Shown: positions 1 through 6,034 of the stretch, one piece after another
Layout: each line of letters begins with the position of its first letter
Numbering within the stretch: the stretch's first letter is position 1
Source of the DNA: Armatimonadota bacterium
Lineage (GTDB): Bacteria > Actinomycetota > Acidimicrobiia > Spongiisociales > UBA5794
Assembly: GCA_008501565.1 (NCBI GenBank)
Contig: QQUL01000120.1
Coordinates: 1 to 6,135 of the forward strand
Direction: 5' to 3'
Length of the DNA: 6,135 nt
Position numbers and translations under genes: made by a program
Notes under the pieces: generated by a model
Told to the model about the DNA's origin: nothing
What the model saw: the letters and a program-made list of their open reading frames with translations, nothing else
Database searches by the model: none

Positions 1-743
1 CGTTCCTTGAAGCCGTCGATCATCTCCAACTCGATCAGGACAAGATTGCGATGGTTGCCGGGATCGGCTGTAGCTCGCGGCTCGCGGGATACGTCGACTT
101 CTGCACCCTTCACGGAACCCATGGAAGAGCGCCAGCGTTCGCTACGGGTCTCAAACTCGCTCGGCCTGACCTCAACGTTGTCGTGGTGACAGGCGATGGT
201 GATGGTCTCGCAATCGGTGGGAACCATCTCATCCATGCGGCACGACGCAACATCGACATGACGGTGCTGCTCCTCAACAATTCGATCTACGGAATGACCG
301 GTGGTCAGGCAGCTCCCACAACGCCGGAGGGCGCCATTGCATCGACGGCACCCCAAGGCCACGTAGAGCCGGGATTTGACGCTTGCAAGTTGCTCATGGG
401 GGCAGGGGCCAGCTACGTTGCCCGTGTCTTTGCCGCCAACCCGATCGAGATGACCAAAGTCATGATGGATGGGCTGTCACATCCGGGATTCGCATTCATC
501 GAACTGGTCAGTGACTGCCCCGAATATTTCGGGAGGTACAACAAGATCGGTGGTGGACCCGAGATGCTCAACTGGATCGCTGTGCGTGATGAGGGTGTTG
601 CAGGGCCACTGTCCGAGAAGCGTTTCGTTGAGCACATTCCGGTCAAGCCTCCTGCCATCGGCGTCAAGTCCGGTGTGCTCCAGCGAGAGATCAGGCCGGT
701 CTACGCAGGCGTCCGTGCGGCGGCAGGAGACCAGAACACATGA
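1..743 (+). CDS. korB: 2-oxoacid:ferredoxin oxidoreductase, beta (TPP-binding) subunit, KorB type; 5' end outside window
   Basis: This is the beta subunit of a 2-oxoacid:acceptor oxidoreductase, which decarboxylates a 2-oxoacid on thiamine diphosphate and passes electrons through an iron-sulfur cluster to ferredoxin, yielding an acyl-CoA. The reading frame is open from base 3, so the N-terminal part (including the usual CxxC pair) lies upstream of the window. Seen here: GIGCSSR (bases 60-80), whose Cys is probably a cluster ligand; THGRAPAFATGLKLA; the TPP/Mg motif GDGDG (192-206) followed by GGNHLIHAARRN and NNSIYGMTGGQ (276-308); and a late Cys in SDCPEYFGRYN (codon 516-518), probably the fourth ligand. 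The RRN-YGMTGGQ-PTTP pattern is typical of KorB rather than pyruvate oxidoreductase beta chains, but true substrate is not proven. The stop overlaps the start of the gamma subunit by four bases. The alpha subunit, not seen, is expected just upstream. An ATG at 51 is internal and is not the start. Confidence 0.93.
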   Translation, partial: FLEAVDHLQLDQDKIAMVAGIGCSSRLAGYVDFCTLHGTHGRAPAFATGLKLARPDLNVVVVTGDGDGLAIGGNHLIHAARRNIDMTVLLLNNSIYGMTGGQAAPTTPEGAIASTAPQGHVEPGFDACKLLMGAGASYVARVFAANPIEMTKVMMDGLSHPGFAFIELVSDCPEYFGRYNKIGGGPEMLNWIAVRDEGVAGPLSEKRFVEHIPVKPPAIGVKSGVLQREIRPVYAGVRAAAGDQNT

Positions 744-1279
744 CACGGCGTGAGATTCGTATCGCAGGTGCCGGTGGGCAAGGCGTTGTCACCGCTGGTC
801 GGATCCTCGCTGAAGCTGCGATCCTGTCGGGGAAGAAGGCGACCCACAGCCAGCTCTACGGTCCACAGGCTCGAGGAGGATCGAGTCGGTCCGATGTCAT
901 CATCGCCACCGACACGGTCGGATTTCCCCTCGCAGACAACATCGATACGCTCTTGGCTCTGTCACAGAAGGCATTCGACAAGTATGTACCCGAGCTTGCC
1001 GTGGGAAGCCTGCTCATCGTTGATACGCAATGCAAATCGGACACGCCCCCCGAAGGTGCGCTCTATTTCCCCATCGTCGACACGGCACGACTCGCCACCG
1101 GAGGCGAGCTTGCCACCGGCTTGGTTGCACTCGCCGTGCTCCAGACACACACCGGTCTCATCGACGCAGACGCGCTCAGGAAGGCGGTTTCAGGCCGGAT
1201 TCCCCAACAGCATCTCAAGTCGAGCCTTGAGGCTTTGGAAGCAGGGATGGAGCTTGCCCCCCAGGGTGCCCTGACGTGA
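740..1279 (+). CDS. korC: 2-oxoacid:ferredoxin oxidoreductase, gamma subunit, KorC type
   Basis: This 179-residue protein is the gamma subunit that joins the alpha and beta chains of the oxidoreductase and helps form the CoA/2-oxoacid active site. The family signature is clear: a Rossmann-like start with GAGGQG at residues 10-15, AGRILAEAA at 19-27, the conserved YGPQARGG at 40-47 followed by SRSDVIIA, and a DTLLALSQKAFDKY segment at 69-82. The length is close to the usual 180-190 residues, so it appears complete. The ATG at 740 sits nine bases after AGGAGA (725-730) and overlaps the beta-subunit stop as ATGA, which fixes the start and implies translational coupling. Its own stop overlaps the regulator start as GTGA. 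Family membership is certain; assignment to 2-oxoglutarate over other 2-oxoacids is inferred from the partner subunit. Confidence 0.92.
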   Translation: MTRREIRIAGAGGQGVVTAGRILAEAAILSGKKATHSQLYGPQARGGSSRSDVIIATDTVGFPLADNIDTLLALSQKAFDKYVPELAVGSLLIVDTQCKSDTPPEGALYFPIVDTARLATGGELATGLVALAVLQTHTGLIDADALRKAVSGRIPQQHLKSSLEALEAGMELAPQGALT

Positions 1280-1875
1280 CCAACGTCCCTGATACGAGGG
1301 ATCGCATCCGGCTTGAGGGTGCGGCACTGTTCTCTCGTAAGGGGTTCAACGGCACATCAATGTCGGAACTCGCCGAGGCTGTCGGTATCACAAAGTCAAG
1401 CCTGTATCACCACTTTCCCTCGAAGCAGGCCCTGTTGTCTGAGATCATCGAGAGAACCGTCAACCGGGTGACTCCCCTCGTACAAGAGGTCGCAGACATG
1501 GACGCTCCGGCCTCTGAGCGGCTCCGGAAGGCAACCATCCTGCATACGTTGGGCGCCATCGAGGATCGGGAGGCCGTCGCATGCTTCACGGATGAAGGCA
1601 GGTACCTCTCCCCCGAGTTCATGGCAGACCATGTCCGGAAACGTGACGCATACGAGCAGGTGTTCCGCCGAATGTTCGAAGACGGCTATGCGAGCGGAGA
1701 ATTCGTGGACCAGGACTTCGGCGTCGCAGTCAAGGCGGTGCTCGGCATGTGCAACTCGGTCATCCGCTGGTACCGGCCAGACGGCCCACGAAGCGCCGAG
1801 GAAATCGCAGAAGAATTTGCGCGCTTTGCCGTGCGCGGTGCATCAATCCCGACAGCGGCCAAGGCAACCGTATGA
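1276..1875 (+). CDS. TetR/AcrR-family transcriptional regulator
   Basis: A 199-residue one-component regulator. The N-terminal TetR DNA-binding domain spans about residues 7-54: an opening helix (RDRIRLEGAALFSRKGF), then the helix-turn-helix TSMSELAEAVGITKSSLYHHFPSKQALL at 27-54, a near-consensus match. The remainder is the helical ligand-binding and dimerisation domain. Its late segment CNSVIRWYRPDG-SAEEIAEEFARF (159-184) recalls the NW-x-WYRPxG-S region I know from KstR2-like regulators that sense acyl-CoA esters; that resemblance is from memory and suggests, but does not show, a CoA-thioester ligand. The start is a GTG overlapping the korC stop (GTGA), with a weak AGGGTG about seven bases upstream; no better start is available before the domain. 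It lies inside the operon rather than beside it, so it is probably co-expressed with the enzymes it controls. Repressor action is inferred. Confidence 0.92.
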   Translation: MTNVPDTRDRIRLEGAALFSRKGFNGTSMSELAEAVGITKSSLYHHFPSKQALLSEIIERTVNRVTPLVQEVADMDAPASERLRKATILHTLGAIEDREAVACFTDEGRYLSPEFMADHVRKRDAYEQVFRRMFEDGYASGEFVDQDFGVAVKAVLGMCNSVIRWYRPDGPRSAEEIAEEFARFAVRGASIPTAAKATV

Positions 1876-3104
1876 GTGGTGCGCTCGACGGCATCACAGT
1901 ACTTGATCTCTCCCAGGGCGCTGCGGGACCAACCTGCGGCATGTACCTCGCCGACCTGGGAGCCGACGTTCTCAAGGTCGAGCCACCCGGCGGTGAGTGG
2001 GGGCGACGACTCGGTCCGCCCTTCGTCGGAGGAGTTGCCGCTGCCTACCTCGGGATGAATCGCAACAAGAGAAGCATCGTGGTTGATCTCAAGAACGATC
2101 AGGGCGCCGAGGTGGTGCTTCGCCTCGCGGAGGACTGCGATGTGGCTCTCGAGAGTTTTCGCCCGGGAGTCGCTGACCGCCTCGGCATCGGATACGACCA
2201 GATGCGCAGCCGCAACCCGAGGCTCATCTACACGGCGATCTCCGCTTTCGGCCAGACAGGTCCGTGGAGAGATCGTCCCGGTGTCGATGGGGTTGCCCAA
2301 GCGATGGGCGGCATCATGAGCGTCACCGGCACCGACACGGGGCCCCCCGTCAAGGTCGGCGTTCCCGCGGCCGACATGGCTGGGGGCGTGTTTGCATCTC
2401 AGGCGATCCTGGCCGCCCTCTTCGCTCGGGAGCGAACTGGCGTCGGTCAACGCGTCGACGTATCACTCCTTGACGCGCTCCTGTCGTTTCAAGTCGTCCC
2501 ACTGTCGATGTACCTTGCGAGTGGCGAATCGCCAAAGCGACTCGGCAGTGCCGCGCCCTATGCGGCCCCGAACGAAGCCTTCCCTACCAAGGACGGCCAT
2601 GTGATGGTTGCCGCCTACACCGAGAAGCGCTGGCCAGCCTTGTGTCGCGTACTCGGACATCCCGAACTCGCCGACGATCCGAGGTTTGACTCGAACGACA
2701 AACGTGTCCGTGGAAGGCACGAGCTCCAAGAGGTTCTCGCTCCCCTGTTCGAAGAGCGAACCACTGCGGAGTGGATTGCACTCCTCGACGACGCAGATGT
2801 GCTGTGTGGCCCGATCCTTGCCTACCCGCAACTCACCGGCGAGGAACATGTGCGTCTCAGCGAGTCGATCACGACGGTCGATCATCCCTCCACGGGCGAG
2901 GTTCGCTCTCCGAGACTCCCGGCCAGGTTTTCGGACACGACCGGGGACTTCCGGGTCCCGGCACCACCCGTTGCTGGCGAGCATTCCTCTGCGGTGCTTC
3001 GCGAGCACGGCTTTTCCGAGTCAGAGATTTCCCATTTGATTGATGCGGGGGTTGTGGAATCACATGATCCTCAAACCGCCGAATCGCAGGATCGTCAAAC
3101 GTAG
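1872..3104 (+). CDS. CaiB/BaiF (class III) CoA-transferase
   Basis: A 410-residue class III CoA-transferase, which moves CoA from a donor thioester to a carboxylic acid through an enzyme-bound aspartyl mixed anhydride. Family marks in order: LDGITVLDLSQGAAGPTCGMYLADLGADVLKVE (residues 5-37), NRNKRSIVVDLK (63-74), ALESFRPGVADRLGIGYD (92-109), and TAISAFGQTGPWRDRPGVDGVAQAMGGIMSVTG (121-153), in which Asp139 is the likely catalytic nucleophile. RVDVSLLDALLS (194-205) and the C-terminal GEHSSAVLREHGFSESEISHL (369-389) also fit. Length matches the family (about 400). ATG 1872 overlaps the tetR stop as ATGA, and the family N-terminus begins directly there; the open frame extends further upstream to 1749, but that part is out-of-frame tetR sequence. 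The last 14 or so residues (ESHDPQTAESQDRQT) are a polar tail produced by a 24-bp tandem duplication. Substrate is unknown; succinyl-CoA is a common donor in this family. Confidence 0.93.
   Translation: MSGALDGITVLDLSQGAAGPTCGMYLADLGADVLKVEPPGGEWGRRLGPPFVGGVAAAYLGMNRNKRSIVVDLKNDQGAEVVLRLAEDCDVALESFRPGVADRLGIGYDQMRSRNPRLIYTAISAFGQTGPWRDRPGVDGVAQAMGGIMSVTGTDTGPPVKVGVPAADMAGGVFASQAILAALFARERTGVGQRVDVSLLDALLSFQVVPLSMYLASGESPKRLGSAAPYAAPNEAFPTKDGHVMVAAYTEKRWPALCRVLGHPELADDPRFDSNDKRVRGRHELQEVLAPLFEERTTAEWIALLDDADVLCGPILAYPQLTGEEHVRLSESITTVDHPSTGEVRSPRLPARFSDTTGDFRVPAPPVAGEHSSAVLREHGFSESEISHLIDAGVVESHDPQTAESQDRQT
3057..3104 (+). repeat. Imperfect 24-bp tandem duplication at the 3' end of the CoA-transferase gene
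   Basis: Units 3057-3080 and 3081-3104 both begin with GAATC and carry GATCnTCAAAC. The first 20 bases of each match at 17 positions. Because the unit is eight codons long, the frame is kept and the protein ends with two related peptides (ESHDPQTA and ESQDRQT); the second unit contains the TAG stop. The tail lies beyond the conserved family fold, so it is probably neutral. Confidence 0.8.
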
Positions 3105-3108
3105 GAGG
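3103..3108 (+). promoter_or_regulatory. Strong ribosome binding site for the enoyl-CoA hydratase gene
   Basis: AGGAGG lies five bases before ATG 3114 and overlaps the TAG stop (3102-3104) of the CoA-transferase. It is the best Shine-Dalgarno match in the window and settles the choice of start, giving this enzyme its own strong initiation within the operon. Confidence 0.8.
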
Positions 3109-3113
3109 CAACA

Positions 3114-3938
3114 ATGGCCGTTGAAGAACAAGCCATCGAAGGAGCAGGTGACGACGAACAGCTCGTTCTGTACGAGCGCGTCGGGGCGGTTGGGGTATTG
3201 ACCCTCAACCGACCGCAGGCACTCAACGCGATGACCGTCGCCATGCTTGAGACGATCGGCGACCTTCTCGATGAGATCGAGAACGATCCCGACACTCGGG
3301 CGCTCGTCCTCACGGGGGCCGGGGAAAAGGCCTTTTGTGTGGGGGCAGACCTCAAGAGTCGAGGTACCAAGTTCGAGGCTGGACTCATCCATGACCCGCT
3401 CGGTCTTCTCGTTCGGAGCGTCTTTGGCAGATTGGAGAGCCTGCACGTGCCGGTGATCGCGGCCATCCGCGGCTATGCCCTCGGTGGCGGCCTCGAAATG
3501 GCACTCGCCTGCGACCTGCGTGTCGCAACCGAAGGCGCCAGACTCGGGTTCCCCGAAGCCAAGGTCGGGAGCCTTCCCGGTGCTGGTGGCACACAGCGGG
3601 CGACCCGCCTCATCGGCCCGGGGTTTGCGAAGGAACTGATGTTCACGGCCGACCACATCAGCGCGGCCGACGCCTACCGCATGGGTCTCGTGAACCGGGT
3701 CGTACCCGACGACGATCTCATGGAAGAGACGATGAAACTCGCCGAACGGATCGCCTCGCGCGCTCCCCTCTCCCACGACCGCGTCAAGGAACTCATCAAC
3801 CGCGCCACGGAGACGGACATGGAGACCGGTCTCGAGCTGGAATCGACAAGCCACGCCGTGCTGCGCGCAAGCGAGGATCGCGACGAGGGCATCAAGGCGT
3901 TTGTCGAGAAGCGATCACCCGAATTCAAAGGACGATGA
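3114..3938 (+). CDS. Enoyl-CoA hydratase/isomerase (crotonase) family protein
   Basis: A 274-residue crotonase-fold enzyme acting on a CoA thioester, most likely adding water across an enoyl-CoA double bond. Seen: VGVLTLNRPQALNAM (residues 26-40), the oxyanion-hole region KAFCVGADLK (72-81), GYALGGGLEMALACDLRVA (120-138), and LGFPEAKVGSLPGAGGTQR (144-162). Glu128 and Glu148 match the two catalytic glutamates of rat mitochondrial enoyl-CoA hydratase (Glu144 and Glu164), so hydratase activity is favoured over isomerase or decarboxylase branches that lack one of them. The C-terminal trimerisation and lid region (HDRVKELINRATE-DMETGLELES-AVLRASEDRDEGIKAFVEKR) is complete. A short acidic N-terminal lead of about 18 residues precedes the fold. 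The start follows AGGAGG by five bases. Its position after a CoA-transferase and before a dehydrogenase fits beta-oxidation-type chemistry. The true substrate is unknown. Confidence 0.94.
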   Translation: MAVEEQAIEGAGDDEQLVLYERVGAVGVLTLNRPQALNAMTVAMLETIGDLLDEIENDPDTRALVLTGAGEKAFCVGADLKSRGTKFEAGLIHDPLGLLVRSVFGRLESLHVPVIAAIRGYALGGGLEMALACDLRVATEGARLGFPEAKVGSLPGAGGTQRATRLIGPGFAKELMFTADHISAADAYRMGLVNRVVPDDDLMEETMKLAERIASRAPLSHDRVKELINRATETDMETGLELESTSHAVLRASEDRDEGIKAFVEKRSPEFKGR

Positions 3939-3979
3939 AGCCGCTCAACTATGAGCGGAAGCCGCTCGCAAACGAGCGG
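3938..3979. repeat. Two tandem 21-bp palindromic repeats (possible paired operator or tandem hairpins)
   Basis: This lies in the only sizeable gap of the window (3939-4002), directly after the hydratase stop. Unit 1 contains CCGCTCA (3941-3947), a four-base centre, and TGAGCGG (3952-3958). Unit 2 contains CCGCTCG (3962-3968), a four-base centre CAAA, and CGAGCGG (3973-3979). Both are perfect 7+7 inverted repeats preceded by AAG. The units match at 16 of 21 positions and all differences fall in the central six bases; the innermost pair changes from A-T to G-C, keeping symmetry. A weak third start, AAGCTGCCCC, follows at 3980. There is no T-run, so it is not an intrinsic terminator. It could bind a dimeric regulator such as the operon's TetR protein, or fold in the mRNA and set relative expression or stability of the upstream and downstream parts. 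Function is inferred. Confidence 0.8.
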
Positions 3980-3990
3980 AAGCTGCCCCG

Positions 3991-3996
3991 AAAGGA
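3991..3996 (+). promoter_or_regulatory. Ribosome binding site for the short-chain dehydrogenase gene
   Basis: AAAGGA lies six bases before the GTG at 4003. It supports this GTG start, which also places the glycine-rich NAD(P) motif at the normal distance from the N-terminus. The hairpin-forming repeats end eleven bases before it, close enough to influence ribosome access. Confidence 0.6.
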
Positions 3997-4002
3997 CCAA
4001 AC

Positions 4003-4749
4003 GTGAACGTACAAGACAGAGTTGCAATTGTCACAGGCTCTGGCCAGGGCATCGGCCGCGGCATCGCAGAGGCACTCGCTGGTGCCGGCGCCAAAGTAGT
4101 TATCAATGACCTCGTCGCTGAGCGTGTCGATGAAACGGTCGCTGAATTCAAGGAAGCCGGGTACACGGTGATCGGGCACGCGGCCAATGTCGCGTCGGCC
4201 GAGGGCGCTGAGGGGTTGGTCGCGGCAGCGATCGACGCATTCGGACAGGTCGACATCCTCGTCAACAATGTTGGGATGGCACGCGACGGGTATCTCGCCA
4301 AGATGTCCGAGGAGGACTGGGACACCGTCATCACGGTGAACCTCAAGTCGCAGTTCCTGATGTGTCGTGCAGTCGCACCCCACTTCATGGAGCAGAACTC
4401 GGGTCGGATCATCAACGTGTCGTCCCGAGCGTGGCTTGGTGGCCCCGGTCAGGCGAACTACGCAGCATCAAAAGGCGCCGTGATCTCCCTGACCCGCACC
4501 CTTGCCCTCGAAATGGCACGGTTCGGCGTCACCGCAAACGTCATTGCACCCGCTCTCGTTGATACGCCGCTGTTCCGCGGCCTCAAGGATGAGGTGCAGG
4601 AGCGCCTCATCAAGACGATCCCGGCCCGCAGGATCGGTACACCAGCCGACATCGGCAACGCGGCGCTGTTCCTCGCTGCAGACGAATCGTCATATGTGAC
4701 CGGTCAAACTCTCTACGTTTGCGGGGGCCGAAGCCTCGGAGCAGGGTGA
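4003..4749 (+). CDS. Short-chain dehydrogenase/reductase (FabG-like; probable 3-hydroxyacyl-CoA dehydrogenase)
   Basis: A 248-residue classical SDR that moves hydride between NAD(P) and a hydroxyl/keto group. Seen: the cofactor motif TGSGQGIG (residues 11-18), NNVG (88-91), the helix Asn in TVNLKSQ (Asn113), Ser140/Ser141 in INVSSRAW, and YAASK with Tyr153 and Lys157, giving a complete Asn-Ser-Tyr-Lys tetrad. An aspartate at the end of the second strand (INDL, Asp36) is typical of NAD-preferring members, which suggests the oxidative direction (3-hydroxyacyl to 3-oxoacyl) rather than fatty-acid synthesis. The C-terminus TGQTLYVCGGRSLGAG has the CGG ending often seen in catabolic SDRs. The start is GTG 4003 after AAAGGA. 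Its place between an enoyl-CoA hydratase and an aconitase-like enzyme supports a degradative role, though it might instead oxidise a hydroxy-dicarboxylate. FabG for lipid synthesis is less likely here, with no other fab genes nearby. Confidence 0.92.
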   Translation: MNVQDRVAIVTGSGQGIGRGIAEALAGAGAKVVINDLVAERVDETVAEFKEAGYTVIGHAANVASAEGAEGLVAAAIDAFGQVDILVNNVGMARDGYLAKMSEEDWDTVITVNLKSQFLMCRAVAPHFMEQNSGRIINVSSRAWLGGPGQANYAASKGAVISLTRTLALEMARFGVTANVIAPALVDTPLFRGLKDEVQERLIKTIPARRIGTPADIGNAALFLAADESSYVTGQTLYVCGGRSLGAG

Positions 4750-4754
4750 AGGGA
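4749..4754 (+). promoter_or_regulatory. Ribosome binding site for the aconitase-family large subunit
   Basis: AAGGGA begins on the last base of the dehydrogenase stop and lies eight bases before ATG 4763. The spacing favours 4763 over the in-frame ATG at 4769, which would be 14 bases away. Confidence 0.6.
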
Positions 4755-4762
4755 CCAACGCC

Positions 4763-6034
4763 ATGGGCATGACCCTCGCAGAACGCATCTTCGCAGGAGC
4801 CGCCGGAGGCGACACGGTGAGTGCGGGAGAGTTCGTCGTCGCACAAATAGACCTTGCGCTGCTCCACGACATCTTTGCGGCGCAGGTCTTTGACATGCTC
4901 CAAGAGGTCGAGGGTGACGAGATCTTCGATCGAAGCAAGGTGGCGGTTGTGATCGACCACCTTGTCCCTGCACCTTCCGCTGAAGCCGCGGCTCTCCACA
5001 AGCGGATCAGGGAACACGTGACGCGCCTCGGGATTGAGAGCTTCTATGACGCCGGGGCGGGTATCTGCCACCAGCTTCTTCCCGAGGGTGGCCACGTGCG
5101 ACCCGGGATGTTGATCGTAGGGACGGACTCACACACGACAACGTATGGAGCGCTTGGTGCCGGAGGCACGGGTATCGGCACGTCGGACATGGTCTATGCC
5201 CTGTCTACAGGACGACTGTGGTTCCGGGTTCCCGAGACGATCCGGTTTGAAATGTTCGGAGACCTCCAACCCGGCGTCACATGGAAGGACGTCATCCTGC
5301 ACCTCGCCGGTCGCTACGGGTCCGACGGAGCCCAATACAAGGCAATGGAGTTCGGTGGCCCGGCGGTCAAGCATGCCGACATGTCCTCACGACTGACCGT
5401 GTCGAACATGGCAGTCGAAATGGGAGCGAAGTTCGGGCTGTTCGCTGCTGACGAGGTGACCGATGAATACCTGATCGCACAAACCGGGGAAGGCACCGAA
5501 CGGTATGGTCCAGATCCCGACGCGACCTATGAAGCGATCCATGAGATCACACTGACCGATCTCGATCCCCAGGTAGCTCGCCCCCACGACGTCGACAACG
5601 TTGGCTCGGTCACCGAAGTAGAAGGCACGACGATAGATCAGGCCTTCATCGGATCCTGCACCAATGGACGCATCGAGGATCTCCGCGCTGCCGCTGCCGT
5701 TCTCGATGGCAAACACATTGCCCCGGGGGTCAGACTCATCGTCGCCCCGGCATCGCAGTCCGTCATGAAGGAAGCCACCGACAGCGGTGTTCTCGCCAAA
5801 CTCGTGGATGCAGGTGCCACGGTGCTTGCGCCGGGTTGCGGTCCTTGCTTCGGCGGTCACGGCGGTTTGCTCGCCGAGGGTGAACGGTGCATCGGCACCC
5901 ACAATCGGAATTTCACGGGTCGTATGGGCCACGCCGCTGCCGAGATCTATCTGGGATCACCCGCAACGGTTGCTGCCTCTGCCATCGCCGGGTCCATCGC
6001 AGATCCCCGCACGGTGGAGGTATCGCATGCGTGA
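4763..6034 (+). CDS. Aconitase-superfamily hydro-lyase, large subunit (3-isopropylmalate dehydratase/homoaconitase, LeuC/HacA type)
   Basis: The 423-residue large subunit of a two-subunit [4Fe-4S] hydro-lyase that dehydrates and rehydrates a malate-type acid, moving a hydroxyl group. Length and the MGMTLAERI start match the shorter archaeal/bacterial LeuC type (about 420) rather than the E. coli type (about 466). Cluster ligands are Cys299 (GSCTNGRIEDLR), Cys359 and Cys362 (APGCGPCFGGH). Active-site residues equivalent to those of mitochondrial aconitase are present: Asp65-His66 (VIDH), His103 (GICHQ), Asp122-Ser123-His124 (TDSHTTTYGALGAGGTG), and Asn381, Arg382, Arg387 (NRNFTGR). It should therefore be active. 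The sequence before NRNF reads IGTH where many relatives have a Ser/Thr-rich STT or STS; this may be a lineage trait. No leuA or leuB is in the window, and the neighbours are CoA-ester and 2-oxoacid enzymes, so citramalate, a dimethylmalate, homoaconitate or another substituted malate are as plausible as 3-isopropylmalate. Confidence 0.93.
   Translation: MGMTLAERIFAGAAGGDTVSAGEFVVAQIDLALLHDIFAAQVFDMLQEVEGDEIFDRSKVAVVIDHLVPAPSAEAAALHKRIREHVTRLGIESFYDAGAGICHQLLPEGGHVRPGMLIVGTDSHTTTYGALGAGGTGIGTSDMVYALSTGRLWFRVPETIRFEMFGDLQPGVTWKDVILHLAGRYGSDGAQYKAMEFGGPAVKHADMSSRLTVSNMAVEMGAKFGLFAADEVTDEYLIAQTGEGTERYGPDPDATYEAIHEITLTDLDPQVARPHDVDNVGSVTEVEGTTIDQAFIGSCTNGRIEDLRAAAAVLDGKHIAPGVRLIVAPASQSVMKEATDSGVLAKLVDAGATVLAPGCGPCFGGHGGLLAEGERCIGTHNRNFTGRMGHAAAEIYLGSPATVAASAIAGSIADPRTVEVSHA
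6016..6020 (+). promoter_or_regulatory. Ribosome binding site for the small subunit, inside the large-subunit gene
   Basis: GGAGG lies six bases before ATG 6027 and within the last codons of the large subunit. Together with the eight-base gene overlap it supports coupled, balanced synthesis of the two subunits. Confidence 0.65.

Noticed and set aside
51..53. ATG at 51 as the start of the KorB-type subunit
   Set aside because: It falls just before the GIGCSSR motif in mid-protein, and the frame is open to the window edge with family-like sequence before it.
1749..1871. Upstream extension of the CoA-transferase frame to an ATG at 1749
   Set aside because: The translated extension is arginine-rich out-of-frame tetR sequence; the family N-terminus begins right after ATG 1872, which overlaps the tetR stop.
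1686..2450. Minus-strand open frame of 254 codons across the tetR/CoA-transferase junction
   Set aside because: It lies opposite two clear genes, shows no recognisable motif, and long antisense frames are expected in GC-rich coding DNA.
3060..3854. Minus-strand open frame of 264 codons opposite the enoyl-CoA hydratase
   Set aside because: It mirrors the codon pattern of the hydratase, has no family motif, and the plus-strand gene is firmly identified.
3924..3952. Possible promoter with TTCAAA and AACTAT 17 bases apart
   Set aside because: Only 4 of 6 and 3 of 6 consensus bases match, which is easily chance; an internal promoter here would need transcript-start data.
3941..3979. Intrinsic transcription terminator after the hydratase gene
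   Set aside because: The hairpins are only 7 bp each and are followed by AAGCTGCCCCGAAAGG with no T-run.
3938..3999. CRISPR-like or longer repeat array
   Set aside because: There are only two clear 21-bp units and a weak partial third, with no spacers, so it is a simple tandem duplication.
4769..4771. Second in-frame ATG of the aconitase-family large subunit
   Set aside because: It is 14 bases from the AAGGGA site, whereas ATG 4763 is 8 bases away and matches the usual MGMT-type N-terminus.
5387..5932. Minus-strand open frame of 181 codons opposite the aconitase-family gene
   Set aside because: It covers the conserved cluster-binding region on the other strand and has no domain of its own.
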